A stretch of 64,000 bases of DNA from Stenotrophomonas maltophilia (GCF_023518235.1 NZ_CP090423.1:1984001-2048000); one strand, 5' to 3'; positions 40,170 to 49,553 are shown, numbered from the stretch's first letter. Numbers and translations: made by a program. Notes: generated by a model not told the origin, from the sequence alone.

Positions 40170-40661
40170 TCAGCCTGCGCAGCGCGCGCAGAGCCCGTGC
40201 ACTTCCAGGGTCTGCGCCTGCGGCTGGAAGCCCAGTTCCTTGGCGCGCTTTTCCAGCTGGCTGACGATCTCGCGGTCTTCCAGCTCCACCGCGCTGTGGC
40301 AGCTGTTACAGATCAGAAACGGCACCGAGTGCGCCGCGCTGCTGGGGTGATGGCAGGCCACGAAGGCGTTGACCGATTCCAGCTTGTGCACGAAGCCATT
40401 GGCCATCAGGAAGTCCAGTGCACGGTACACGGTGGGCGGGGCATCGGCGCCCACACCCTTGCCGTTGCGCACCCACTCCAGCAGCTCGTAAGCCTTGACC
40501 GGCTTGCCGGCCTCGGCGATCAGCTTCAGCACATTGGCGCGGATCGGGGTCAGGCGCAGCCCGCGTTCGCGCGAGACACGCTCGACCACCGCCACGAAAT
40601 CCGTTGCGTCATGGACGTGGTGGTGCGGGGCGGTACAAGCAGTGGCGGTCTTGGCGGGCAT
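40170..40661 (-). CDS. zur: Zinc uptake regulator Zur (Fur family)
   Basis: This 163-residue Fur-family repressor has an N-terminal winged helix (RGLRLTPIRANVLKLIAEAG, then APPTVYRALDFLMANGFVHKL) and a dimerisation domain. Structural zinc cysteines occur in LICNSCHSAVEL and GLCARCAG, and regulatory ligands in FVACHH. The TVYRALDFL segment and the C-terminal CARC fit Zur rather than Fur or PerR. The N-terminus also has HHHVHD. GGAG lies seven bases before the ATG. It starts 34 bases after gltX on the same strand, so it may be transcribed with it. Its likely local target is the Zur box at 34156. Confidence 0.9.
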   Translation of the reverse strand: MPAKTATACTAPHHHVHDATDFVAVVERVSRERGLRLTPIRANVLKLIAEAGKPVKAYELLEWVRNGKGVGADAPPTVYRALDFLMANGFVHKLESVNAFVACHHPSSAAHSVPFLICNSCHSAVELEDREIVSQLEKRAKELGFQPQAQTLEVHGLCARCAG

Positions 40662-40695
40662 GCGCGTTCTCCGGTTCGGGCCTGGCAAGGATGCC

Positions 40696-42099
40696 TCAGG
40701 CCGTTGCTACCTTGGTGATGGCCACATCGATGCGTTTCAAGGCCTGCTGGCGGCCGGCCAGATACACGGTCTGGGAAATGTCAGGGCTGACCTGGGTGCC
40801 GGTGATGGCCACGCGCAGCGGCTGGGCGACCTTGCCCATGCCGATCTCCAGTGCCGCGGCCGTGTCGTGCAGGGCCACGCCGACCGCTTCAGCGGTCCAT
40901 TCCGGCAGCGCCGCCAGCAGCTCGCGGGCCTTGCCCAGCGCCACCTCGGCACCGGCCTTGAAATGCTTGGCCACCGCGGCCTCGTCGTAGGTGGTCAGCG
41001 GCTGGTACCAGACCACGGCGCTCTCGGCCATATCCTTCAGGGTCTGCACGCGGTCACGCAGGGCCACCACCACGTCCTCCGGCGCCGGGCCGGCGGCCAC
41101 GTCCAGGCCCAGCTTCTGCAGCTGGTAGACCAGGTGCGGGGCGATGCTGGCTGGCGTCTCGCTCTTCAGGAACTGCTGGTTGACCCAGCCCAGCTTGGCC
41201 ATGTCCAGGCGCGAGGCCTTGGAATTGCAGTCCTTCACGTCGAACAGCTCGATCAGCTGCTGGCGGCTGAAGAGCTCCTGGTCACCGTGCGACCAGCCCA
41301 GGCGGGCCAGATAGCTCAGCAGCGCGTCGGGCAGGTAGCCCGCATCCTTGTACTGCATCACGTCGGCCGCGCCGGTGCGCTTGGACAGCTTGGCGCCCTG
41401 CTCATCCAGGATCATCGGCATGTGGCCGAACTTCGGCACCGGCGCGCCGATGCCCTCGTAGAGGTTGATCTGGCGCGGGGTGTTGTTGATGTGGTCGTCG
41501 CCGCGGATGACCTCGGTGATGCCCATGTCCCAGTCGTCCACCACCACCGCGAAGTTGTAGGTGGGGTAGCCGTCCGGGCGGAAGATGACCATGTCATCCA
41601 GCTCGCTGTTGGCGATCTCGATGCGCCCCTTGATCAGGTCGTCGAAGACCACGCTGCCGTCGAGCGGGTTCTTGAAGCGGATGACGCGGTTCGGGTCGTC
41701 CTTGCGCAGCAGGCCCAGCTCGCGCGCGGCGCCGTTGTAGCGCGGCTTTTCCTGCCTGGCCATGGCCGCCTCGCGCATGGCGTCCAGCTCTTCCTTGGTT
41801 TCGTAGGCGTAGTACGCCTTGCCGTCGGCCACCAGCTGCTCGGCCACTTCCAGGTAACGGGCCACGCGGTCGGTCTGGTAGATCGGGCCCTGGTCGTAGT
41901 CCAGGCCCAGCCAGTCCATCGCCTCCAGGATGGCGTCGATCGCCGCCTGGGTGCTGCGTTCACGGTCGGTGTCCTCGATGCGCAGCACGAACTCGCCGCC
42001 ACGGTGGCGGGCCTCCAGCCAGCAGTACAGTGCGGTGCGGGCACCGCCGATGTGCAGGTAACCGGTGGGGCTGGGGGCGAAGCGGGTGCGGCAGGTCAT
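40696..42099 (-). CDS. gltX: Glutamyl-tRNA synthetase
   Basis: This 467-residue class I aminoacyl-tRNA synthetase has the HIGH-type motif [14 protein letters not shown] at residues 12-25, the catalytic-core segments [16 protein letters not shown] and [20 protein letters not shown] (KMSKS equivalent KLSKR near 240), and a C-terminal anticodon-binding cage. It charges tRNA-Glu with glutamate in the cytoplasm. I place the start at [11 protein letters not shown]; five extra in-frame codons upstream lack support. Length is normal for the family. The gene leads into zur. Confidence 0.95.
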   Translation of the reverse strand: MTCRTRFAPSPTGYLHIGGARTALYCWLEARHRGGEFVLRIEDTDRERSTQAAIDAILEAMDWLGLDYDQGPIYQTDRVARYLEVAEQLVADGKAYYAYETKEELDAMREAAMARQEKPRYNGAARELGLLRKDDPNRVIRFKNPLDGSVVFDDLIKGRIEIANSELDDMVIFRPDGYPTYNFAVVVDDWDMGITEVIRGDDHINNTPRQINLYEGIGAPVPKFGHMPMILDEQGAKLSKRTGAADVMQYKDAGYLPDALLSYLARLGWSHGDQELFSRQQLIELFDVKDCNSKASRLDMAKLGWVNQQFLKSETPASIAPHLVYQLQKLGLDVAAGPAPEDVVVALRDRVQTLKDMAESAVVWYQPLTTYDEAAVAKHFKAGAEVALGKARELLAALPEWTAEAVGVALHDTAAALEIGMGKVAQPLRVAITGTQVSPDISQTVYLAGRQQALKRIDVAITKVATA

Positions 42100-42192
42100 G
42101 GAGGGCTCGAGCAACGGGAATCCGCCGATTTTACCACCAGCCCCGGAAAGGCAAGCAGGGACCGGTGCGCCCGGCCCCTGCCACCCGGTTCT

Positions 42193-43791
42193 TCAGGGCT
42201 GCGGTTCAGCCTTGCGCGGGAAGGACTGCTCACGCATCGCCGCGTTGTAGGCGAACGAGGCGACGATGGCTGCGGCCTGCTTCAGGTCTTCCGGTTCGGC
42301 GTGGTCCCAGGTGTCCAGATGGGTATGGTGGACATTGGTGAAATAGTCCAGCCGATCCTGGATGAACTGGAAGCCCGGCAGGCCGATACGGTCGAAGCTG
42401 ATGTGGTCGGTGCTGCCGGTGTTGCGGGTGGCCACGGTGGTGGCGCCCACGTCATGGAACGGCGCCAGCCAGGCTTCGAAGATCGGCATCGCCGCCAGGT
42501 TTTCCTGGGCGTAGATGCCACGGAAGCGGCCCGAGCCGTTGTCCATGTTGAAGTAGACCTGGAACTTGCCGTAATCGCGGGTCTTGCGCAGCGCGCCGGT
42601 CGGCTCGCGCAGCGAGGCCGGCAGCGCCTTCTGCGCCGGGTCGGTGGGCTCGGGGAACTGGCCGAAGTGCTTGGCCACATAGGCCTGCGAGCCGATCAGG
42701 CCCTGCTCTTCGCCACTCCACAACGCCACCCGGATGGTGCGCTTGGGCTTGGCGCCGGTGGCCTTGAGGATGCGCATGGCCTCCATCATCACCGCCACGC
42801 CGGCGGCATTGTCGGCCGCGCCGGTGCCGCTGTGCCATGAATCCAGGTGCGCGCCGATCATCACCACTTCATCGGGCTTGCTGCTGCCGCGGATCTCGGC
42901 CAGCGTGTTGTAGCCGGGCTGGTCGGCCTCGTCGGTGAAGCGTGCGGCCACATCCACGCGCAGGCGCACGGTCTGCTTGGCCTCCAGCGCGCGCACCAGC
43001 GGATTGAAGTGCTCGCTGATCATCGCCAGCTCCGGAATGCCGACCGATTCACCGGCCTTGCGCGAGCCGCCACCGGCCACACGGATGATGCCGTTGTCCC
43101 AGCTGCTGATGCTGATCGAGGCCAGCGCACCCTCTTCGACGAAGAACGCATTGACCTTGGCCGTCAGCGTCTGCCGTTCCTGGTATTCCTTGACCCGCTT
43201 GGCGCGTTCAGCGGTGGCGTCCTTGTCCTTGGGCAGGGTGAACTCCTGCAGGCCTTCCAGCGAGGTGGCATCGTGACGGTGCGAATCAGCTTCGGTGCCG
43301 CGCTTGTACTCGCGCGCCTCGCCCAGCAGCAGGATCTTCCCGCGCAGATTGCCGCGGTATTTCTCGATGTCTTCGGGCTTCTTGATCTCGACCTGCACCA
43401 GCTCGCCTTCCACCGGCCCCTGCGTGCCCGGAGTCCAGGCCTTGGGCAGCGCATGCAGCGGCTGGATGCGGTCACCCAGCATCTCCACGCTGGCCGAGGT
43501 GAATTCCCAGCCGCGTCCGAAATCATCGAAGGCTTCGTCGTGGACGTTGTCCAGCTTCCATTCGTTGAACTTGCCGCGGGTCCAGGCGTTGGCGCGGCCC
43601 ATCGCCGGCGAATTGGTCAGGCGCGGCCCAATGCGTTCGGTGAGATAGCTGAAGGTGTCCATCACCTGCGAACGATGGAACGCCTCCTGGCGGATGCGGC
43701 TGACCATGTCCAGGTCCACCGTTTCGCGCTGCTGCGCCCCTGCGTTGCCACCCATCGCCAGCGCTGCGGCCAGCATGCCCCACTTCAACAC
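42193..43791 (-). CDS. Exported M28 family aminopeptidase/carboxypeptidase with PA domain
   Basis: This 532-residue protein has a signal peptide (MLAAALAMGGNAGAQ). The M28 core has the zinc motifs MIGAHLDSWHSGTGAADNAA (His and Asp ligands), WSGEEQGLIGSQAYV (general base Glu and ligand), YFNMDNGSG and a final histidine in NVHHTHLDTWDH. A protease-associated insert precedes it (about residues 130-250). It is probably a periplasmic or secreted peptidase acting on peptides. The frame opens with GTG at 43791; an ATG five codons inside is an alternative. It is monocistronic. Confidence 0.9.
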   Translation of the reverse strand: MLKWGMLAAALAMGGNAGAQQRETVDLDMVSRIRQEAFHRSQVMDTFSYLTERIGPRLTNSPAMGRANAWTRGKFNEWKLDNVHDEAFDDFGRGWEFTSASVEMLGDRIQPLHALPKAWTPGTQGPVEGELVQVEIKKPEDIEKYRGNLRGKILLLGEAREYKRGTEADSHRHDATSLEGLQEFTLPKDKDATAERAKRVKEYQERQTLTAKVNAFFVEEGALASISISSWDNGIIRVAGGGSRKAGESVGIPELAMISEHFNPLVRALEAKQTVRLRVDVAARFTDEADQPGYNTLAEIRGSSKPDEVVMIGAHLDSWHSGTGAADNAAGVAVMMEAMRILKATGAKPKRTIRVALWSGEEQGLIGSQAYVAKHFGQFPEPTDPAQKALPASLREPTGALRKTRDYGKFQVYFNMDNGSGRFRGIYAQENLAAMPIFEAWLAPFHDVGATTVATRNTGSTDHISFDRIGLPGFQFIQDRLDYFTNVHHTHLDTWDHAEPEDLKQAAAIVASFAYNAAMREQSFPRKAEPQP

Positions 43792-43881
43792 ATCCCACCC
43801 CTGCCTTGCGGCCTGCTCATCAACCCGTCGAGTCTAGCCAGCACGGGCGCGGCGATACCGTCCCATCGGTCATGGGGGCGA

Positions 43882-44292
43882 TCACCCATTCCACCCCAGC
43901 CACAACTGCGCCCGTTCCGGCAGCAGCAGCAACCAGTGCCGCCGGTCGATGCTGCTGCAGCCGTATACCGCCGCATGTGCCGGCCAGTCCTCCGGCAAAC
44001 CCCTCATGCCTATCTCGGCCAGCGCCGCCGCCCCGGCCTTCCATGGCCGGTAACGCGGCACCCGGCCGGCCACCGCGCCGCGTCCGTGCCGCGCGTCCTG
44101 CAACCAGCCCAGGCCCTGCCCCTGCAATCCTTCGCAGGTCACCGCAGCCAGCTGGAAGCGGACCAGGCCGGGGGCGATCCGTGCCCCCGGCAGGGCCGCC
44201 AGCACACCATGTGCCTGCAGCAGTGCATCCACCTCCAGCAGGGCCGGGATGCCCTGTTGTGCCCGTTGCCGCAATCCCTGGCGCCAGCCCAT
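43882..44292 (-). CDS. Hypothetical protein following creD
   Basis: This 136-residue protein is rich in Ala, Leu, Gly and Trp. Visible segments are MGWRQGLRQRAQQGIPALLE, LPGARIAPGLVRFQLAAVTC and HWLLLLPERAQLWLGWNG. There is no signal peptide, membrane helix or known motif. It begins 10 bases after creD on the same strand and would be the last gene of that transcript. Codon use is compatible with a real gene, but I do not recognise the family and a spurious ORF cannot be excluded. Confidence 0.55.
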   Translation of the reverse strand: MGWRQGLRQRAQQGIPALLEVDALLQAHGVLAALPGARIAPGLVRFQLAAVTCEGLQGQGLGWLQDARHGRGAVAGRVPRYRPWKAGAAALAEIGMRGLPEDWPAHAAVYGCSSIDRRHWLLLLPERAQLWLGWNG

Positions 44293-44302
44293 CGCACGCT
44301 CC

Positions 44303-45622
44303 TTACTTCGGTTCCGCGCCGAGCGCGTACCAGTCGACCCGGCGGGTCACCCACATCGCCAGCGCCAGGATCACGAACAGCAGCAGCGAACCCATCAGCA
44401 ACGCGTTGTTCTCCGACACCAGCAACCCATACAGCGCGCCGTACAGCACGGTCAGCAGCGCAGCAAAGCCGAGACCGCGCTTCCAGTGGCCCAGCACGTT
44501 GGCCAGGTACACCGCCTGCAGACCGATGCAGGCCACGGCCGAGACCAGGTAGGCCTTCCAGAACGCGATGTGCTCGGACAGGCTGATCAGCAGCAGGAAG
44601 AAGATCGCCAGTGCCAGGCCCACCATCAGGTACTGCAGCGGATGGATGCGCAGCGACTTGATCAGCTCGAACAGGATGAAGCCGACGAAGGTGAGCAGCA
44701 CGAACAGCACGCCATACTTGGAAGCGCGGTCGGCCTGGGTGTAGGTATCGACCGGATCGACCAGCGACACCGTCACCGCCTGCGAATCGATGGCCCCCTC
44801 GCTACGCAGCTGGCGCTGGGCATCGGACGCCAGCGAAGACACCGCCCAGCGTGCATCGAAGCCCTGCGCATCGACGCGGCGCTCGTTGGGCAGGAACGCG
44901 CCGCTGAACGACGGGTGCGGCCAGCTCGAGCGCAGCGCGATGCGGGTGTCATCGCCAACCGGCACCACCGACAGCATGCGGCTGCCATCCAGGCGCAGTT
45001 CCAGCTCCACCGAACTGCCTGCCAGGGTGCCGCCCTGGTTCGCGGCGAAACCGGCCACCGGCGCATGCAGGCCACGGCCGACTTCGCTGGCTGCGCCGAC
45101 GCCGGGCAGCAGACGCACCTGCTTGCCATCCACACGCAGGTTGGGCGTGCCCACCAGCCCGCGCACATCGGAGATACCCAGTGCCACGTAGGGTTGACCG
45201 TAGGCACGGCCAGCCTTCAGCGGATAGTCGTCGGCGGCGAAGGTCGCCTTCAACTGGCCATTCCAGCTGTACACCGGCACCTTGAACAGGCCGACTTCAC
45301 GCTGGCTCGGCAGCATCTCGCCCCCCACTTCCAGCGACGCCGGCATCTGCAGCCAGTGGCCTTCGGTGACCTGCTCTTCGGTCTTCTTGTTGCCCTTGGC
45401 GTCAACCACTTCAACCTGCTGGCGTTCCACCCACGGCACTACCCGCACCGGCCCGACCAGCTGCTGCGCACCGGCACGGCTGTCGGCCACCCGCGCGAAG
45501 GCTTCGTCGCGGTACTGGCTGCGCTCGCTGATGACCCCGCGGATCATCGTCAGCGGAATCAACAGCAGCAGGATCAGCCCGCCGACAATGGCGAACCGCA
45601 GCAGCATCTTCAGGGATTTCAT
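44303..45622 (-). CDS. creD: Inner-membrane protein CreD
   Basis: This 439-residue protein has one N-terminal helix (FAIVGGLILLLLIPLTMIRG), a periplasmic beta-rich domain of about 280 residues (YRDEAFARVADSRAGAQQLV, then GPVRVVPWVE) and five or six C-terminal helices (GVLFVLLTFVGFILFELIKS, HPLQYLMVGLALAIFFLLL). This matches CreD. The protein is the main CreB target and supports envelope integrity and beta-lactam or colicin tolerance in relatives. A Cre tag in the creC-creD gap shows direct control by CreB. Confidence 0.94.
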   Translation of the reverse strand: MKSLKMLLRFAIVGGLILLLLIPLTMIRGVISERSQYRDEAFARVADSRAGAQQLVGPVRVVPWVERQQVEVVDAKGNKKTEEQVTEGHWLQMPASLEVGGEMLPSQREVGLFKVPVYSWNGQLKATFAADDYPLKAGRAYGQPYVALGISDVRGLVGTPNLRVDGKQVRLLPGVGAASEVGRGLHAPVAGFAANQGGTLAGSSVELELRLDGSRMLSVVPVGDDTRIALRSSWPHPSFSGAFLPNERRVDAQGFDARWAVSSLASDAQRQLRSEGAIDSQAVTVSLVDPVDTYTQADRASKYGVLFVLLTFVGFILFELIKSLRIHPLQYLMVGLALAIFFLLLISLSEHIAFWKAYLVSAVACIGLQAVYLANVLGHWKRGLGFAALLTVLYGALYGLLVSENNALLMGSLLLFVILALAMWVTRRVDWYALGAEPK

Positions 45623-45686
45623 GGTCCATCCTCGTTGGAGAGGGCTGCAGGATGGACCGCTGCAGTGAGCAGGGTTTGTGGCGAAG

Positions 45687-45702
45687 TTGAAGCGAGTGTG
45701 AA
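45687..45702 (-). promoter_or_regulatory. Cre tag (CreB-binding direct repeat) upstream of creD
   Basis: On the minus strand, TTCAC-ACTCGC-TTCAA matches the CreB consensus TTCAC-N6-TTCAC at nine of ten positions. It lies 65 bp before creD, between the creC stop and the creD start. Confidence 0.75.
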
Positions 45703-45703
45703 G

Positions 45704-47164
45704 TCAGCGCCGCGGGCGCTGGCCCGTCGCGCCCAGTGGCAGCCACAGGCTGGCCACGCTACCGCCACCGTCGCGGGCATCGACACTGGCGCGGCCGTCG
45801 TGCAGGCGCGCGACTTCCTGCACGAACGGCAGGCCCAGACCGGAACTGCGCCGGCCGCTGCCGGGGCGGGCCAGCGAATAGAAGCGCTCGAACACCCGTT
45901 CGCGCGCATAGTCGGGAATGCCGGCGCCACGGTCGGCCACCTGCAGGCGCACGCCCTGCCCCTCCCCGTCAGCCTGCAGCGCCACCTCTGCACCGGCGGG
46001 TGAGAACGCAATCGCGTTGTCGATCAGGTTGTGCAATGCCTGCCGCAGCAGATAGGCATCGCCCTGCACGGCCAGCTCGGGCACGCTTCCGATGCGGACC
46101 TGCACGCCGGCCGCCTGCGCGCGCACCTGCGCCGCCGCGGCCGCATCGGCCAGCAACGCCGGCAGCGCGATCGGGTCGCGGGTCTGCAACCAGCCGTGCT
46201 GCTCCACTTCGGCCAGCGCCAGCAGCTTGTCGATGGTCTCGGTCAGCCGCTCCTGCTGGTCGACAATGCTGCGCGCGAAGTGCAGGCGATCGGCCTCCGG
46301 CAGCGGCTCCTGCAGCAGCTCGGCGGCACCGCGGATCGCCGCCAGCGGGCTCTTCATCTCATGCGTCAGCGACTGCACGTACTGCTCGACGTAGGCCTTG
46401 CCTTCCAGCTTGCGGCGCATCGTTTCCAGCGCCTGACCCAGGTCGCCGATCTCGTCGCGGCGGCGCCGTGGCGGTGGCACCGGTTCGCCGGCGGTGACCG
46501 CACGTGCATAGCGGCTGAGCTGACCCAGGCCGGTGGTCAGCCACATCGTCACCAGCACCCCGACCAGCGCCGACAACCCGATCAGCCACACACCACGTTC
46601 GATGATGGCGCGCTGGCTGGCGGCGATGAACGGATCGATGCTGCGGTTGGGCTGGGCCAGGCTGAGCACGCCGATCAGTGTGCGTCCATCGGCCGGGTCG
46701 TACACCGGGGCGGCCACGTGCATCACCGTATTGCCCTCCTCACCCGGCGTTTCCGGGCTGGAACGGGCGCCATATTCACCGCGCAGGGTGCGGTAGACAT
46801 CATTCCAGCGCGAATTGTCACGGCCCAGGTCGCGGCCCAGCGAATCATAGATGACGATGCCCCTGGCATCGGTGATGGTCACCCGGTAATCCAGCGAGCG
46901 CTTCGGGAACCGCCAGACCATCGCTTTCAGGTCGCGCTGGCGTGCCTTGGCCAGGTTGCGGGTGAAGCTGCCGCTGCGGATGGTGCCGGCCTTGACGTCG
47001 GCGGCGGCCATCTCGGCCAGCACGTTGGCGGCATCGACCAGGGTCGATTCCATCGCCTGGCGTACACCGGGCTTCACTTCGTTGACGAACACGCGCATCA
47101 CGAAGAACGCGGCGATGCCGGTGATCAGGAAGAAGCCGAGGAACAGCTTCAGCACCAGGCGCAT
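45704..47164 (-). CDS. creC: Sensor histidine kinase CreC
   Basis: This 486-residue membrane kinase has an N-terminal helix (LKLFLGFFLITGIAAFFVM), a periplasmic sensor (residues about 30-180; IYDSLGRDLGRDNSRW) and a second helix. HAMP is followed by the phosphoacceptor H-box LTHEMKSPLAAIRGAAELL near residue 271. The ATPase domain has HNLIDNAIAFSP (N box), VADRGAGIPD and SSGLGLPFVQEVARLH. It phosphorylates CreB. In S. maltophilia the CreBC pair (also called BlrAB in Aeromonas) responds to envelope stress or metabolism. It starts three bases after creB. Confidence 0.94.
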   Translation of the reverse strand: MRLVLKLFLGFFLITGIAAFFVMRVFVNEVKPGVRQAMESTLVDAANVLAEMAAADVKAGTIRSGSFTRNLAKARQRDLKAMVWRFPKRSLDYRVTITDARGIVIYDSLGRDLGRDNSRWNDVYRTLRGEYGARSSPETPGEEGNTVMHVAAPVYDPADGRTLIGVLSLAQPNRSIDPFIAASQRAIIERGVWLIGLSALVGVLVTMWLTTGLGQLSRYARAVTAGEPVPPPRRRRDEIGDLGQALETMRRKLEGKAYVEQYVQSLTHEMKSPLAAIRGAAELLQEPLPEADRLHFARSIVDQQERLTETIDKLLALAEVEQHGWLQTRDPIALPALLADAAAAAQVRAQAAGVQVRIGSVPELAVQGDAYLLRQALHNLIDNAIAFSPAGAEVALQADGEGQGVRLQVADRGAGIPDYARERVFERFYSLARPGSGRRSSGLGLPFVQEVARLHDGRASVDARDGGGSVASLWLPLGATGQRPRR

Positions 47165-47167
47165 CGG

Positions 47168-47881
47168 CTACACCTCCAGCGCGTAGCCGAGGCCACGGTG
47201 GGTGCGGATCGGATCGTTGCTGGCCCCGGCCGCGCGCAGCTTGGCGCGCAGCGTCTTTACGTGCGTATCGACGGTGCGGTCAGCGCTGTCGGCACCACTG
47301 TCCCAGCCCCGGTCCATCAGCTGGGCACGGCTGAGGATGGCACCCGGGCGCTGCAGCAACGCCTCCAGCAATGCGTATTCGTAGCGGGTCAGGTCCAGTG
47401 GGTGGCCATCGAAGCGGATGCGCCGGCCTTCGCGATCGATGGAGAACGCACCCTGTTCCTGCCAACCGGCGTCGGCACTGGCCACGGCCGCAACCGGCAG
47501 CACACGGCGCAGGCGTGCCCGCACCCGCGCCACCAGCTCGCGCGGCGAGAACGGCTTGGTCATGTAATCGTCGGCGCCCAGCTCCAGGCCAAGCACGCGG
47601 TCCACTTCATCATTGCGCGCGGTCAGGAAGATCACCGGCAGCTGCGCCGCCGGCCCGGGTTGGGCACGCAGCCGGCGGCAGACCTCGAAGCCGCCCAGGT
47701 CGGGCAGCCCGACGTCCAGCACCACCACGTCGATATCCCCGGCCTGCAGCCGCAGCAGGGCCTCACCGCCCAGCAGGCAATGGCTGGCGGCGTAGCCTTC
47801 GCTGCGCAGCGCATAGAGCACGGTTTCGGCGATGGCGGTTTCGTCCTCGACCACCAGGACATGGGCAACGGGCGCTGTCAT
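47168..47881 (-). CDS. creB: Response regulator CreB (OmpR family)
   Basis: This 237-residue regulator has a receiver domain: acidic pair in VLVVEDETAIAE, phosphoacceptor Asp in VVVLDVGLPDLGG near residue 53 and Lys in DDYMTKPFSP near 103. The winged-helix DNA-binding domain includes LTRYEYALLEALLQRPGAIL, then VDTHVKTLRAKLRAAG. It binds the Cre tag in front of creD. I use the ATG of MTAPVAHVLVVED. The operon order creB-creC-creD is normal, and rlmJ is divergent with a 47-base gap. Confidence 0.94.
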   Translation of the reverse strand: MTAPVAHVLVVEDETAIAETVLYALRSEGYAASHCLLGGEALLRLQAGDIDVVVLDVGLPDLGGFEVCRRLRAQPGPAAQLPVIFLTARNDEVDRVLGLELGADDYMTKPFSPRELVARVRARLRRVLPVAAVASADAGWQEQGAFSIDREGRRIRFDGHPLDLTRYEYALLEALLQRPGAILSRAQLMDRGWDSGADSADRTVDTHVKTLRAKLRAAGASNDPIRTHRGLGYALEV

Positions 47882-47928
47882 GGCGCGCAGCATAGCCGCT
47901 GCGGCCGCCGCCCCGTACACTGCCGCCC

Positions 47929-48786
47929 ATGAACTATCGCCACGCCTTCCATGCCGGCAACCACGCCGATGTGCTCAAGCACATCGTGCAGCTGGCCCTG
48001 ATTGACAGCTTCAAGCGCAAGGACAGCCCGTTCTTCGTGCTCGACACTCACGGCGGTGCCGGCCGCTATCTGCTGGCCAGCGAAGAGAGCCGCAAGACCC
48101 TGGAGGCCGAGTCCGGAATCATGCGGCTGATGGCCCAGCCCAAGCTGCCGGAGGTGGTCGAGCGCTACCTGAAGGCAGTTCAGGCCGGCAATCCGGTGGG
48201 GACGATGACCACCTACCCGGGTTCGCCGCTGCTGAGCGCACAGGCGATGCGCGCACAGGACCGCATGGCCGTGTGCGAGCTGCAGGAGGCCGAAACCGCC
48301 TCGCTGAAGGCGCTGTTCGCGCATGACAGCCGGGTCGGCGTGCATCCCGGCGATGGCTACGCGCTGCTGCGTTCGCTGCTGCCGCCGAAGTTCAACGGCA
48401 GCAAGATCGGCCGCGGCCTGGTGCTGATCGACCCGCCCTACGAGGCCCAGGATGCCGAGTACCAGGCCGTCCTGGCCGCCCTGGCCGAGACCCTGGCACG
48501 CTGGCCGCAGGCCACCTGCGCGGTCTGGTTCCCGATCAAGCAGCGCCGCACCATCCTGCATTTCCTGCGCAAGGCCACCGCCCTGCCGGTGAAGTCGGCG
48601 ATGACGATCGAGTTCCTGGTGCGCCCGGACGATTCGCCGCTGCGCCTGAACGGCAGTGGCATGCTGCTGCTCAACCCGCCCTGGCAGTTCGACCGGGTGG
48701 TCGGCCCGGCCCTGCCGGCGCTGCGCCAGCACCTGGGTGAACCCGGTGCCAGCACCCGCCTGGATTGGCTCAAAGCGCCCGAATAA
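47929..48786 (+). CDS. rlmJ: 23S rRNA (adenine(2030)-N6)-methyltransferase RlmJ
   Basis: This 285-residue methyltransferase begins with the RlmJ hallmark MNYRHAFHAGNHADVLKHIV. It has the SAM-binding segment FVLDTHGGAGRYLL and the catalytic VLIDPPYEAQ near residue 168. The terminal SGMLLLNPPWQFD is typical. It methylates A2030 of 23S rRNA. The length is normal (E. coli 280). It is divergent from creB and separated from the next gene by about 95 bp. Confidence 0.95.
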   Translation: MNYRHAFHAGNHADVLKHIVQLALIDSFKRKDSPFFVLDTHGGAGRYLLASEESRKTLEAESGIMRLMAQPKLPEVVERYLKAVQAGNPVGTMTTYPGSPLLSAQAMRAQDRMAVCELQEAETASLKALFAHDSRVGVHPGDGYALLRSLLPPKFNGSKIGRGLVLIDPPYEAQDAEYQAVLAALAETLARWPQATCAVWFPIKQRRTILHFLRKATALPVKSAMTIEFLVRPDDSPLRLNGSGMLLLNPPWQFDRVVGPALPALRQHLGEPGASTRLDWLKAPE

Positions 48787-48881
48787 CGGCCTTCACGAGG
48801 CTGTACCGCCGTGAGCCTTTCGTTCACGGAATGCAGCCCCGGTGATGCCACAATCGATGGACCACCAAGGAATCACCCGGT

Positions 48882-49427
48882 ATGGCCACTCGCAACCGCA
48901 TGCCGCCCTGGCATGAGATCTTCAAGGCTCCCAGCGGCCACGAGCTGCTGATCCGCCCCATCCGCCCGGAAGATGGCGCACCGCTGCAAGCGGCGTTCAG
49001 CCTGTTCGGGCCGGAAGAAATCCGTGACCGTTTCCTGCAGGCGGTGACCGAGCTGTCACCGGAAACCACCCAGCGCCTGACCCACCCGAATCCGAAGACC
49101 GAGATCACCCTGGTCGCGGCCGAGTCCCTGCCCGCTGGCGAAGCCGTGGTCGGCGCGGTCGCCCGGGCCTCGATCATCCCCGGCACCCGTGAGGCCGAGT
49201 ACGCGATCCTGATCAGCCGCTTCCTGATCGGCCAGGGCCTGGGCCGGCAGCTGATGCGCAAGCTGGTGAAGTGGGCCCGCGGCAAGTATCTGGACCGCCT
49301 GTACGGCGACGTTGCCGCCGAGAACGAGCCGATGAAGCAGCTGGCCGCCTCGCTGGGCTTCAAGCCGGTACCGCACCCGACCGGGGCCGAGGGCCTGGTG
49401 CGGATGGTGCTGGAGCTGGACAACTGA
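48882..49427 (+). CDS. GNAT family acetyltransferase
   Basis: This 181-residue GNAT protein has the N-terminal strand LLIRPIRPEDGAPLQAAFS, then EIRDRFLQAVTELSPE. The acetyl-CoA-binding segment is ISRFLIGQGLGRQLMRKLVK, with the Q/RxxGxG/A motif as GQGLGRQ. The late strand DVAAENEPMKQLAASLGF is typical. The sequence resembles the acetyltransferase domain of Pat-like proteins, including the LTHPNPKTEITLVA segment, but lacks their CoA-ligase part. It could acetylate protein lysines; the substrate is unproven. Confidence 0.88.
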   Translation: MATRNRMPPWHEIFKAPSGHELLIRPIRPEDGAPLQAAFSLFGPEEIRDRFLQAVTELSPETTQRLTHPNPKTEITLVAAESLPAGEAVVGAVARASIIPGTREAEYAILISRFLIGQGLGRQLMRKLVKWARGKYLDRLYGDVAAENEPMKQLAASLGFKPVPHPTGAEGLVRMVLELDN

Positions 49428-49429
49428 CG

Positions 49430-49496
49430 GTAGCGCCGGGCAATGCCCGGCGACGTTGATTCAACCGCTGCGCTCGCCGGGCTTGGCCCGGCGCTC
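49430..49496. repeat. Paired SMAG elements
   Basis: GTAG with cgccgggcaatgcccggcg lies at 49430-49454, and ctcgccgggc-ttg-gcccggcg at 49473-49493. The pair is between the GNAT gene and mfd. Confidence 0.7.
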
Positions 49497-49553
49497 CCCC
49501 GCTCACGTCGCGATCATTGGCCGGGCGGGGGCTTCTGCTAAAATCCGCGGTCA

